A DNA stretch of 64,000 nucleotides from Dermatemys mawii (Eukaryota > Chordata > Testudines > Dermatemydidae), in the NCBI GenBank assembly GCA_007922305.1, contig ML677351.1, positions 16,149,119 through 16,213,118 of the forward strand. Reading direction: 5' to 3'. Each line of letters starts with the position of its first letter. The stretch's first letter is position 1. Below, one piece after another: positions 22,401 to 33,981 of this stretch. Made by a program: the position numbers and the translations under genes. The notes below the pieces were generated by a model that saw nothing but the letters and a program-made list of their open reading frames with translations, ran no database searches and was not told the origin of the DNA.

Positions 22401-22923
22401 CTTCAATAGGACTAGAAGTGAGCTCTTGTATAGATAAAGATATCAACAAGGTTTTCTAAAGCATGAAAGCCTATCTCACCACATATGTACAGTACTTCCA
22501 TTTATTGTTGACTAAAACATTGTCTATAAAAGCAAACCCTAATTTAATAACGCAGCCTGTACCATTTGCATGCATCAGTTTAATTTATATTTTTACTATT
22601 AGCATTGGTTCTATGCATGATGAGTGTTTTATGGGCATGTGCCTATCCATACCCAGAATGTGACTCAGGCCCCAATTCAAATGGGGTTGCAGTGGGTGTA
22701 AGTAGTCACAAATTTTGTCCCATCATCTTTTCACAAATATACTTTTTTTGCTTTAAGGACAATTTTTTAGCAGAATGGTCTAACGTTATAAATAAGCAAT
22801 GTAAATGCATTTTTGCAAAACACCAAGAGTTCAATACTTGCTTTTTTGGAAAAAGCATCATAATTATAATTGTAAAGGCAAAATCCTGATGTAAGTGCCA
22901 GGGAGATGCTGAGGGATGTGGTA

Positions 22924-23071
22924 CAAGAGCACAGTGTCAGAGGGGTAGTCATGTTAGTATGGATCTGCAAAAGCGACAAAGAGTCCGGCAGTACCTTATA
23001 GACTAAGATGTATTAGAGCATAAGCTTTCATGGGTGAATACCCACTTTGTTGGCTGCATCAAGAGCTACAG
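22924..23071. mobile_element. PLE terminal-repeat copy with 11-12 bp target duplication
   Basis: Element about 22935-23059. It starts with the head GTCAGAGGGGTAGTCATGTT and continues through GACAAAGAGTCC and GAGCATAAGCTTTCATGGGT to TTTGTTGGCTGCAT. Flanks CAAGAGCACAG (22924-22934) and CAAGAGCTACAG (23060-23071) match apart from one base. The - strand carries a degraded hammerhead-like core (see findings). Non-coding, not inverted at the right. Confidence 0.75.
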
Positions 23072-25180
23072 GAGCTGTTTTATCAGGACAGGTTAGAATT
23101 GGTCAAGGTAGACTGCCATGAAGCTATGAAGGTACATTTTGCTTCTTTGAAAAGGAACAGCACATGCTGCAGCCACAATATTCACAACCAGTTTTACAGG
23201 GTTCTGCAGACATTCCCCTTCATGCCATGGTGCTGTATAGTACTGTACAGAGATCATGAGCTGTTTGTGTCTGCCTCTGTCTGCCTTCACTACTATTAGA
23301 GCTACAGAGCACATGGCAGGACTGGCTACAAACATGCTCTCTTACACTCTTCCTTCTCCCATCCCTGAATACAAAATATAATACTCTGGTGACTTTACAT
23401 GCTATAAGCCATGTTAAAAATATTGTGTGTATGAAGTAGAAGGTAAAAGGCTTTCAGCTGGCACAGTATGCAGGAGGAAAGTCAGGACAGCCACGATAAG
23501 TTCCTCTGCTAGTATCATGTGAGATTCTGAATCAGAAAAATGAATGTAGGACTTCTGCCTTGAACTTGTATGCTGAAAGTTCAGTCTGTATCATGATTGG
23601 GTAAATAGCACTTTGCTGCAAATCAGTAAAGAAGGGTAAGTGACATTCACACCTCTTAATTGGTGCCAGTAGCAAGAGAAGCAAATGATTGGAGTTACTG
23701 AGATTATAATACCGCATATAAAATAGAAATTATTGCCTCATTGAAAATCCAGTACTTCAGACTTGGCTAGGACCCTTTATACTTCATGCCAAATGTTTAA
23801 AATAACTTGCGTTAAAATGAACATCTAAATATTTCTTCTAAAAAGTATTTTATTGGATATATGGTCATTTCCTGTTACCCCTACAGTCTTTTATGTACCC
23901 TCCTGTTTTGTTCCCTTGTTTAGGTTTAACCAACCATTTTAGCTAAGCTACATATAGCAGATTTCTTCTTCCTTTTTTACTTAGAAGAGGTACAATACCA
24001 CTGATTTTTTCCCCTTAAATCTGATAGAGGTCCTCCTACAATCCCCAAATGCCTACATGGGTAGACAAAAATTTCTGCTGAAAAGATCAGCAGTGAGATA
24101 ATTAGGCTTAGAAACTATTTAGGAGAAGAATGGAGGAAGACATACTTCCTTAACAGTGACTGGTATTGTTTGTTTCTCTTCACACTCAGTAAAACAGTAT
24201 GTCTATGTATCTTAGGTCCTCATGTGCCCATATTCCCACAGTATTTGAGCGTCTCACAATTATTAATGTATTTATCTTCACACCACCTCTGTGCTATGCT
24301 ATTATCCCCATTGTATAGAGGGGAAGGGAAGCAGATGGAAAAAAAGAAAGGGCTTTTCATATAAATGGACAAGCTTGAACTGATTTGTGGTCTTCCTTTT
24401 GATTCAGCAAATGGATGGGACCATTGGTCCCAGAGGAACCCCCAACCCTGTATGGAGAGGTTGGAAGGGCATTGGTCTAACAGGGCCCCATAAGTCTGAT
24501 GGGTGATTTCTGGTGCTTTTATTAGTAAGTCTGCAGGAACTTTTATTGTTTTTATGTTTTCTCTGTGAAGCTTTTACTCTGCTGAGAAAGAGCTGTATGG
24601 TAACTTGTAATTGCTGGCAATACACTGTTCATTGCCCTTAGAGACAAAGCAAATCACAGGCTCTGGCTGTTAGGCAGACTGGCTTACTAGAGATATCACA
24701 GCATAAGACAGGGAGCTGTGTAGCCTTAGAACCTCTGGTCAGTGGAGAGTGGGACACTTATCCCTGTTCAAAGACAGGTGACGGCTGGAGGCCTGAGACC
24801 TGACTGAGCATTCCTGGAGTGGACCATGGCGGGGACGAAAAAGATTCAGTTACCCTGAAACTGATGTCTGATACCTGCTCACACAGAGATATTGACTTGG
24901 GTCTGGATTCAGGAAAGCATCCCTGTTCGGGATAGCAAATAAGCACTTGCTGAAGTTACTGTGGAGGCTTGGACTAAAATCTTGTCCTGAAAACAGATGG
25001 GTTTGAGCTCATACTTCTGTTCTGTTCTGAATCAGGGTCATTAAAAAAATTAAATGCACATTAAAAAAAATTCTCTCTGCTTTTTTTAAACAATATTTTT
25101 TTGCAACCTATGAAATTAGTATGACTTCCCTTTTGTACACGTTATGGTTCTGCTTCACTGGTCCTTTTTTTTTAAGCCAC
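23072..25180. other. Unique sequence, no gene seen
   Basis: No coding region, RNA gene or repeat boundary is supported here. Confidence 0.5.
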
Positions 25181-25399
25181 TGTAACTTCATTGACAAAGA
25201 GTCCTGTGGCACCTAGAAGACTAACTGAAATTTTTTCAGAGCATGAGCTTTCGTGGGCTAATACCCACTTTGTCGGATGCATGCAGTGGAAGTATCCAGG
25301 GGCAGGTATAAATAGGTAGGCAAGAACCAGGTGGGTTTTAGTCACTTCTGCAATTCCAGACTAACACGGCTACCCCTCTGATTCTTGTAACTTCATTGA
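25181..25399. mobile_element. Rearranged mini PLE with 14-bp target duplication
   Basis: TGTAACTTCATTGA occurs at 25181-25194 and 25386-25399 and brackets a 191-bp insertion. The left part is the terminal-repeat head from its middle (CAAAGAGTCCTGTGGCACCT) and the start of the element body (GGGGCAGGTATAAATAGGT near 25299). The right part (about 25343-25385) is the first ~43 bases of the same head, inverted, ending AGACTAACACGGCTACCCCT. The two halves overlap by only about five bases, so together they account for the whole head. The - strand holds the best-preserved hammerhead-like motif of the window (25239-25276). Confidence 0.85.
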
Positions 25400-26270
25400 T
25401 TTCAATGAAGTTACTGTGGTCTACAACTGGAGTAATGCAGTGGTGAATCGGGCCTTATGATACTAAATCACTTTTAATTTAAACTAATCTGAAAAGTGAT
25501 CATGATGTCCTTGGGTGATCCCTCTGGGCTCTACAGGTGTTTCTGTACAAAGCAGATTTTGATTTAGAATTAGCTAAACCTATTTGTGAGTGTTTATTCG
25601 TTTTTACTAGCTTTAGTCTTTGATTCAATATGCATTATCGCAAATGGAAATGTTCAAATCTGACATATTAAATACGGAAATTCTTTCCAAACACTTCTTT
25701 TTATTATTTTTTGGGGCTTCACCAACTGCTTGTGTGTCTCTGGGAAACCCACATGTTCATATATTGAGGAAATATTTGAAAGGATCACTATAAAATACAT
25801 CTTTAGTTTGCTGTAAAATGTGAGAATAACAAATTTGAGACCTCATAAGTTCAGGTGCTTTCCCGAACAATCCAAACCTCCTACCTGTAGGATTTGGGAC
25901 GTCATCTATGTGTACAGGTAGACAGATGACTGGAACAAGGCAAAGGACTACAGAGCCTAACTTTTCAAATCTCGGTGGCTAAAATTAGGCTTCTATTTCC
26001 ATATTTAGGTATTTAAAGGCCCCAATCCTGCAAAAAAAAAAAAAAAACAACCCAGCACAAATGAACCCTCGTTCCACATAAAACCCATTGACTTCAGTGG
26101 GGCTCCATGTGGTTCTCTCTTCAAGATTCAGGATTTAACATTTTCTATGGTGTTGAGCATCCACAAATCCCACTGTAGGCAATGGGAGCTGCAGGTTCTC
26201 AACATCTTTGAAAATCAAGTTACTTCTTATTTCCAAGCCTATATAAGGATTTAGAAGCTTGACTTCAGAT
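25400..26270. other. Unique sequence with an old degenerate repeat
   Basis: Around 26018-26150 there is the phrase CCCCAATCCTGCAAA, a 15-A run and CCATTGACTTCAGTGGGGCT, which recurs in altered form at 40238 and 48005. This looks like an old dispersed repeat. Otherwise nothing is seen. Confidence 0.4.
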
Positions 26271-26406
26271 CGGGGTACTGGAACAGTTTGTATAGTGGGC
26301 GTGCTGAGAGCCATTGAACCAAACTGTAAACCTGGTATAGGATGGAAACCTCTTCAAGCCAGGGGGTGCTGGCACACCCACAGCACTCCTAGCTCCAGAA
26401 CCTATG
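26271..26406 (+). repeat. Unclassified interspersed repeat, copy 1
   Basis: About 135 bp sharing order and wording with 46536-46664: GGGGTACTGGAACA, then GAGAGCCATTGAACCAAACT, then TTCAAGCCAGGGGGTGCTGG, then CTAGCTCCAGAACCTATG. Non-coding; family unknown. Confidence 0.7.
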
Positions 26407-26747
26407 CTGCAGGCACCAGGTTTGGGAAATTTCAGTCAAAAATTAAGTCATATTCCTTAATATATAAGGAATAATGTGTCATATATTTATATCTAGTTTA
26501 TTACCTTTTACTTTTAAAATGTTCTAGCCTTTCTTAAGCAAAAAGTTGTGCATTTGCATGCTATAAAACTGCTTTCTTTGTTTATTTCTCCATTCTGTGG
26601 TATGTGGTGGAGTTATACAGACACCAGTTAAGCCCTCTTTGCAGCAAGTATAACCCACACACCTTCTGGGCATAGTGTTATGTCCCATCTAGTGGCACGG
26701 AGACACTTAAAGCTAGAGATAAAATGTGTTTGCTTAACAGCTATTTT

Positions 26748-26815
26748 GCTTTTAGCTCATGTGGTAGAGGCTCATGCACTAAGTTCCAGAGTTCCTTGGT
26801 TTGATCCCACTCCTG
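26748..26815 (+). repeat. tRNA-like sequence
   Basis: GCTTTTAGCTCATGTGGTAG (A box) and TTGGTTTGATCCCACTCC (B box) at tRNA-like spacing. The best tRNA resemblance in the window, but acceptor ends do not pair well, so a SINE or pseudogene is more likely than a working tRNA. Confidence 0.45.
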
Positions 26816-29800
26816 ATGTTAGGATCTGTTGGTACTACACAAGCACTGTGTTATAAGTAATATTTTTTTTTGCAATTCAGTGAATTTACATATCTTTGCA
26901 TGCTCCAGTGTGATTTGTTAAAATGTTGACTTAATTGGAATGGCATCCAGGTTATGAAATATCACATTATGACGATGTCACATACATGAGAGATGAATGT
27001 TGAATGCCTAATACTTTTGTAGTATGTGTTCTACTTGAAATGTGTGTTAGGGGATTAGAAAACCTTTACAATGAATTGCTGTTTTTCAATGGGAGAAAAA
27101 AATCTCACTCTCACAGAAGAACATGTTCCTTGATTTGTATCCTAGCCATGAGAAAAAACATTGGAAATTCATGCTGCATTGAACAAAGATCATATACATG
27201 CATTTAAATCACTTAATCTAACTTTTGAATGGTGCAATTTAGAATTATGTTCTTTTTGCATTTGTAATTAGAGGGTGGAACAGATGTGGAAGACTTAGTT
27301 TAAAGTGATGTGCTCATTAAAATAATCTTTGTTGCCAAGTGATCGCTCACCTATAGAAGGATTTTAATTCCCTACTTCAGATTTTTGCTCCATTTAAGTA
27401 CATTGAAAGCTGTATAGAATTAAAAGAAGAGCCAACTTTGGGAGCGGGAGGATTACCACAAAGGGATTTACTAAGGCTTCAACTTCAGATCCTTCTCCTA
27501 ATACTGGCATTTAATTCTACCAGCCAATTAGAGCATATATGCTGTATGGTTACTGATTCACCACTATATGGTACAATAATTCTAATTTACCATATATTAT
27601 GGTAAAATCCATATCGAGTGCTAATTTAATGTATCAGACTTTGCTTAGGAGGTTATTTTGACCAGGATATGGTTATTTAGATTGCAAACCCCTTGGGCTA
27701 GGGACCCGCTCTTCATTGTTTGTATGTAAGATTCCTATTGTGGTGCCCAGGTGATGTCACATAGAAAATAACAATCTCTCAAACAAGAATCACCTTGAGT
27801 TATTATCTACAGTGGGGATACCAACCTGAATATGTGACTACTCACGTGACTGAATAGCTGTCTCATACTGGTACAAGTGAGAGTAACATTTAAAAATAAA
27901 CAAGCTTTAACCATTTAGGCTCTAATTCAGGAAAGTGCTTAAGCCCATGCATAATGTTAAATGTATCCTTAAGTGATTTTCTGCATGAGGATATTTTCTT
28001 GAATCAGGGCGTTTCAGACTAACTTATTTACAACAGGACAATATGTTTTGTGAGAATTCTTACGTGGACACACCGATTGCAGTGTGATGCACTAACAAGT
28101 TTGTTTTCCAAACAAATTAGAATGTCACTAGCTAACAATGATATGGTGAACTAATGTCACCCTACTGGAACAGTATCCATCAGTCAAAATGCTTGCACCA
28201 ACATTAAATGTTTGACATACAGTAAAAATAAAAGCACATAGGTCACCATTATCGCCCAATCCCAAAATGGAAAATTGACTACGAATGGCTGTCTAAACTA
28301 GAATCTGAAAGATCTAAATTTCAGGTACAAAGCCAAGGAAAATAGCAGGAGCATGCAGATCACTAGGTTGTACATGACCAAGCCTTTTTTCTTTCATACA
28401 TCCTATTTTTCCTAGGATTGCATTGAAGTTTTTCCTGAGAATTACCCGTCTAATGCTCTATCCATGTTAAAGATTGCTAAGATCACCTGGGCCTCAGAAA
28501 AATGTATTAAAAAAAAGAAGAGAGAAATGATATTCTTTAAGCAGGTTATTTTAAGAATTCTGTAGCAAATAAACAAAAGGCAGATGCTAATTAATTTCTA
28601 AGGAAACTTTCCTAGTCTGAGAGAAAATCTTCCTGTTGGGTCCAAGGGATTAGATGAGGTTCAAAGAGGCAAAAATTTGAACCATGCTGTCACAGTACAA
28701 TTTAAACAAGCAGAATCTTCATGTACTTAGCTTCTGTACTTAGGTTGCTAGAATAGAGAAAGAAGACTCACCTAGCAGTGTTTTCCAAGCTATCTATCTC
28801 ATCCATTTTTTTTTCTTTCACATAAATATTGTATCTTAACTGTTAAGGCCAATAATGCTGACAGTTTAAACCCCAGTCACTAGACATCATATGTACAGTA
28901 GAAAGGTGACATCTTTCTCTTTTTTTGAAATATTTGTCATGTTTTTCATGGACTGAAGTTCAGGCAGCAATAGCTAGAAATGCCAGATGGGAGGCCCTGC
29001 TGTAATTGTCTCTTGTGGTACAACTGCTAATCTTTAGCCTACATGCGTGCATAGGCATATGTGTGCATATATGTATATGCTAACTCTCTCTTGCTGGGGC
29101 TTTGTCATACCAAATAAATCTTGTGGACCAAGTAACAGAAGGCCACTAATCCTAACTTAAATGATTATGGCCAACACATATAGTACTGGATATGGAACCA
29201 GTCGGCTGGAAGCACTTCCTTGCTGCTAATTGCAAAGTCTGACTGTTGGCTAAAAGCCATCGTGGCTAATTTCACAGGCACAGACAGAGGCTTTGTAAAT
29301 GGTAAGAGAGAACACATCCTGACACTGATAAAAATTGGCTTTAAAGTTGCTACTTGGTATTTAGTGATATTCTGTTAAATGCTGCCTCAGCTGAGTGACA
29401 TTATGTTTATAATATCGCTTGGGCTTAGGAAGCAAGAGAGAAACTTGCTTGGTTGAAGATGATTCTTGACTATGTGTATGCATACGCTTTTCCCTGCATG
29501 TTTGCCAAATGGCCTTTTGTTCATCATTAAAATATATTGAGGGATGTTGGAGCAGCTGCCAAAATGCTGCTGACCCGGACGGGGCTGCCACCAAAATGCC
29601 GCTGCTGCCTAAGGCAGCAAAAAAGCTTATGCTGGCCCTGCTTCAAGCAATCCTCCCCACAACCTCCATCTGTTGAAGTTATACTTGTATGTGCTGACTT
29701 ACCTTGGACTAGATAGTACTACCCTTATTCATACTTTTTAAGCAAAACGTACTGAATGAACTTGCTCATACAAGATTTTCATCCTACAGGTGGGAAGTTT

Positions 29801-30302
29801 GGATTGTTTGGGAAAGCACCTGAACATTCATTGCCTAGTATTACTAAAGGTATGAAATATCCTTTAGGACTAGAATCTGTCAGTTTCATTCACATAGAGT
29901 AATAGCTTACCTGGAGCCACCATTAAAGTCAAGAAGATAACTCAAGGTAAGGCATAAATCCACACAAATAAGGGTGGAAGAATTGGACCCTAAATATATA
30001 AATGAATAATAGACAAGATGCATGACAACAATGCTAAATAATGGAGGGAGTGAGGAGCCTGGATAAAGGAAGAAGGATTGTGTGAAAAGGGGGGAAAACA
30101 ACCCAAAATTTAGTAAGTTTAGATGCAACTGCCTGCATTCCTCACAACTCATGATGCTTACCAGCAGAAGAATGAGTGAAAATTTTCTGCAGCATTAATC
30201 ATGCTTTTCCCCTAGAGAGCAACTCATTCACAAATTGAACCCTTGTCTAATAATACATGAATCATGGTGTTATTAATTATCAGCCTCCTGAATGCTCTAG
30301 AC
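26816..30302. other. Unique A+T-rich sequence, no gene seen
   Basis: No supported gene. A degenerate repeat-like phrase (TTCAGGAAAGTGCTTAAGCC, 27928) and a fragment near 29560-29640 rich in AAAATGCCGCTGCTGCC are old repeat pieces of unknown family. Confidence 0.5.
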
Positions 30303-30430
30303 CAGTAGTTCTCATACCCTTTTTTCCACAGACCACCTGAAAATTGCTGAGGGTCTCGATGGACCACTTAATGATCTTTCCAAATGTTGTTTGTACTATT
30401 AGCTAACTATTGTAAAAAATCTCTTAAAAT
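30303..30430 (+). mobile_element. hAT-like MITE fragment
   Basis: Starts CAGTAGTTCTCATACCC, a decayed form of the CAGTGGTTCTCAA terminus used by several hAT MITEs, followed by TTTCCACAGACCACCTGAAA. The right end is not found. Family by recognition of the terminus only. Confidence 0.55.
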
Positions 30431-31010
30431 CATGGGTGCCTTATGGTTTGAGTGTAGGGATTTTTTTAAAGTGATGGAACCCAAGCAAATGTTCCTTAAA
30501 GAGATTTGAGTGTGTTTTTTTTAGTTAGAATAAAGACTGATATATTTTTCACAGCAGTTGCAGATAGGCCTGGCTGGAGATGGGAAGAGATCTCCTTTGC
30601 TGAACTGCTGGAAACTGGTGCATCTGTGCATGGCTTGCTGCTATTTTTCTATTTGAAAGTATTTGATGGGGCAGGGGGAAATCAAGATTTTAATTTTACT
30701 TTATTTTATTTTTAAAACACAGTGCTTAAAGCCAGGCCTTGAATCAACAGGCCTCCCTAAAGTCAACCAGAGCTGTTGGGTGTCCTGCCTTTTTGTAAAT
30801 CAAGCCACTCAAAAGCATAAATGTGGATTTAGGAGCCTAACCTTACACACGCATTTTAACAGTCATGTCTCATGTGTATGTTGTAAACTAAAAACTAAGA
30901 ATGAATATCCTTTATCTCCCAAGAAAACAATTAATGCACTCCAGAAGTTCAGGTTTTTTTTACTGCTGATAAGCCTGAATTAAAATGTTCCTAAGAATGG
31001 AATATGTACA

Positions 31011-31461
31011 TGTCGGGAAGAAACAGACGGAGACAGCTTGCGGAAGGAGGCGACCTGGGAAAGTCCCAGCTTGCCGCTTTTATTAAGTACAAACGTGCTG
31101 TAAGGCGTACATGACAGTGATAAATAGGCTTGTTTACTTCATTGTGATAGGTGGTGAAAGAAGAGCTCTCCTCATGGCTACCTCGTGGACAGCTAGAGGG
31201 ACAAACGTGCCTGTGGTTTTCCAGTGCTTAAGCTTTTTGCTAGACCTTGAGAGATAACAAGGGTTCAGAAGTTTATAGAGCGTGGTTGGCCAGCGCTCAA
31301 GGCCTTCATGTACATAGCATGGTTAGTTTATAAATCACAGGCGATAACAAAGAGCAAAATCTGAGCACCTGCTCCTGGCCTAAAACAAAAGGCTGTGTAT
31401 GAGGGTAGCTCCACAGGATTTGTTCTGGTGCTCATCTCCACCAAACCAGGGTCCACCAACA
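31011..31461 (-). mobile_element. Probable solo LTR
   Basis: About 450 bp beginning TGTCGGGAAGAAACA and ending GTCCACCAACA on +. Read on - it begins TGTTGG, ends CCGACA, and has AATAAA at about 31079-31084 followed by a G+C-rich segment, as in the R-U5 part of a retroviral-type LTR. No clean target duplication is visible, and no internal coding sequence adjoins it. Confidence 0.6.
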
Positions 31462-32294
31462 CATATTTCCCCTCATTAGTCCTTCTGAACCCCAGTCAAT
31501 GACCCTCAGCAGCAACATGTGCCTCTTACTCTCCCCCCAGATTCCATGCCTCCTCATGGACAGGGCACTGTGAGGAATATAGCCTTTTTGCTCCCCTCTC
31601 CGCATCTAGCTGCTCCCAACTAAGACCAGTTGCTCTCTGTTTTGTTGCCACAGCAGCCTCTGAAGCACCTCTCTGGCAGAATGTATTGTCTGTGGAGAAA
31701 AAAAACCTGGGGGATGGGAATGAATTCTTCATGTGTGCAGTGGCTCAGAATTCCCCTAGAAGAACATCTTGCAGAAGCCCCTTTTATAGTTTCTCCTTAT
31801 CAGGCTTCTCCCTACAGGTGAATTACTGCATTCAGGACCTTCTGTGGCCATTATTTTGGCTGCGGGGTTATTCACACAGCATGATTTACATCTACATAAA
31901 ATTATTTTCTACTCAGAAAACTTCAAAAGAAGGGGTGGTGAAGTATTAAGCTAAGACATGGAAAACAAAAAACGTAATGATAGGACTGATAAACGCAGCA
32001 GGACTGAAATATAAACTATTTGAACAGTAATTACATTTTGACTGTAAGGTTTCTTTTCCTTATTACAATGAAAGTGTTCTACAAATAATAATCTACAGAA
32101 CATTACTAAAGTAACCTTTATGAAACAAACAACAACAAAACAAACACCCCCCTAATAACAACAATAAATTAGGTTTTATTAAAACTCAAAACAATTACAC
32201 TAAATTTGAAGGAGTTCCATACACAGAAAAAGGATTGCATGGATTAAGAAAGGAATGGCTGTTAATATTTATACTAAAAAACATTTTTTGGGGA

Positions 32295-32870
32295 ACAGGG
32301 TGGGTGCGGTAATATCTTTTATTGGACCAGTGTCTGTTGGTGAGAGACAAGCTTTCCAACTTACACAAAGCTCTTCTTCAGCTCTGGGAAACATAGTGTC
32401 ACAGATCAATAGAAGGTGGAGCAAACTGTTTAGCCTAAGTAGTTAGCACATATTTCTGGGACCATTCAAGATGAAGTGGTCTGTTCCTCTCTCTCTCTTC
32501 CCCCTTCCCACTCCTCCTGCCCCATGACTGGAGGGTAGTTAAGGGAGAGAAGGGGGGAAAAGGCAACGTGGGGGAAGGAGTTAATTGGTAGGTTATAGAT
32601 TGTTGTAATCAGCCATAAATATAGTCTCTCTATTCAGTTCATGATTTTTATTTTCTAGCAAAGTTATGAATTTAAGCTCCAAAGCTCATCTTTTGAAGGT
32701 GTTGTTCAGGTTTCCTTTGAGAATGAGGACTGAGAGGTCAGATATAGAGCGATCATTTGTGAAAAGTGTATCTTTGGGGGAAAACATCTGAAGGTGCTTT
32801 TTAATAACTAGGTTTGAAGGAATAAGACTTCTGCTAAAGGGTTGTGAGTTCCACCCCTTAAAAGCACACA
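32295..32870 (-). mobile_element. PLE of the second family, terminal repeat plus 3' body
   Basis: Left part shares GGTAATATCTTTTATT and GTCTGTTGGTGAGAGACAAGC with the mini copy at 11.4 kb. From about 32580 to 32870 the - strand reads like the decayed C-terminal end of a PLE protein: a region giving RSISDLSVLILKGN and then SLNS...LNRE, which I take as the GIY-YIG endonuclease C-terminus. 5' truncated and non-functional. Ends and target duplications unresolved. Confidence 0.6.
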
Positions 32871-33544
32871 GGAGCTATGTCAAAATTGTCTGCTGCCCTA
32901 ATGTGATACATTCTCTGAAGGTCTGACAACTTTAAAGGGAAGGTTCAAGATAATGTTGTACATAATATCATATTGGCATGTACAGGTCAAAATAATTTTC
33001 CTGCCAAATTTATCCCTGATGCGCAGGAATCCCCTTGATTCTAATGGTGTTACTAGAGAGATCCTACATGTCATGCATTGGGATTTGTAGGCATTTTATA
33101 GCCAGGGACAATATAATCTCTGTTCTACTTCTTCTGAACTACTGAAGCCTGTGTAAACCTTGAAACATTGATTTTGGGGGAGTTTGCACAGCTTTTCTTG
33201 GGCTTTTGCCAAACATTGCAGAAACCAGGTAGAATTCTTATTGAATCTGGTCTTTAGTGTTATAAAAGGGTCAAGTAATCTCTGGTGTAACATCATTGTC
33301 TCCACTGGAGTTACATCAGAGATAAATTGAGATGATATTCTTCATGCTGCTCAATATCTTACTCTCTCTCTGAGGTCATTCTTCAGCTGAAACTCCTCCT
33401 CACTGCATTTCAAAGCAATAAGGATACAGATAGGATATTTGGTCAGTTTGAATATGCTCTGAAAATATAATAACTTTTTTATTATTTATTCTAGCAACTA
33501 GAGATGCCAACTGAGGTTCTGCTGTACATTTTCCAAACACACAG

Positions 33545-33681
33545 TAAGAGACAGGTTTAAGATTAGCAGCCATGTTAGTCTGTATCTATAAATAAGACTA
33601 GGAAGATTTGTGGCACCTTAGAGACTAACCAGTTTATTTCAGCATAAGCTTTTGTGGGCTATAGCTATATATAAGAGACAG
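33545..33681. mobile_element. PLE terminal-repeat copy with 10-bp target duplication
   Basis: TAAGAGACAG flanks both sides (33545-33554, 33672-33681) of a 117-bp insertion: head GATTAGCAGCCATGTTAGTC, then TTGTGGCACCTTAGAGACTA and TTTATTTCAGCATAAGC. It is closest to the palindromic copy at 1.4 kb and shows the same sequence without the inverted half. Confidence 0.85.
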
Positions 33682-33911
33682 ACCCTGACCCAGTGAGCTA
33701 ACAATCTAAATAAACAAGACAAATTGTGAAACAGGAAAGAGACACAAAGAGAGGGCACTTGCACAAAGGTGCACTTTTAGTATGCAGTAATTGTGTCCAC
33801 ATCAGGAGTTAAAGTGGAACAGCTAGTGCTTTGTAAATTCAAATCCTAGCTTTCTCTGCACTAACTTTCCCATGTAGACAATCTCTAAATTGATGCAGGA
33901 GGAGAGTTGCA

Positions 33912-33975
33912 AAGCCAGGAATAAAACCCAGGTTTCCTGGGTCCCATGCCTGTGGCCTATCCACTAGACTGTGCA
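33912..33975 (-). repeat. tRNA-like SINE fragment
   Basis: On -: TCTAGTGGATAGGCCACAGG (A-box-like) followed by ACCTGGGTTTTATTCC (B-box-like). Probably an old SINE piece. Confidence 0.35.
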
Positions 33976-33981
33976 ACATTT

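Noticed and set aside
26748..26815. Functional tRNA gene
   Set aside because: Both promoter boxes are present but acceptor stem ends do not pair and there is no proper terminator; SINE origin is more likely.
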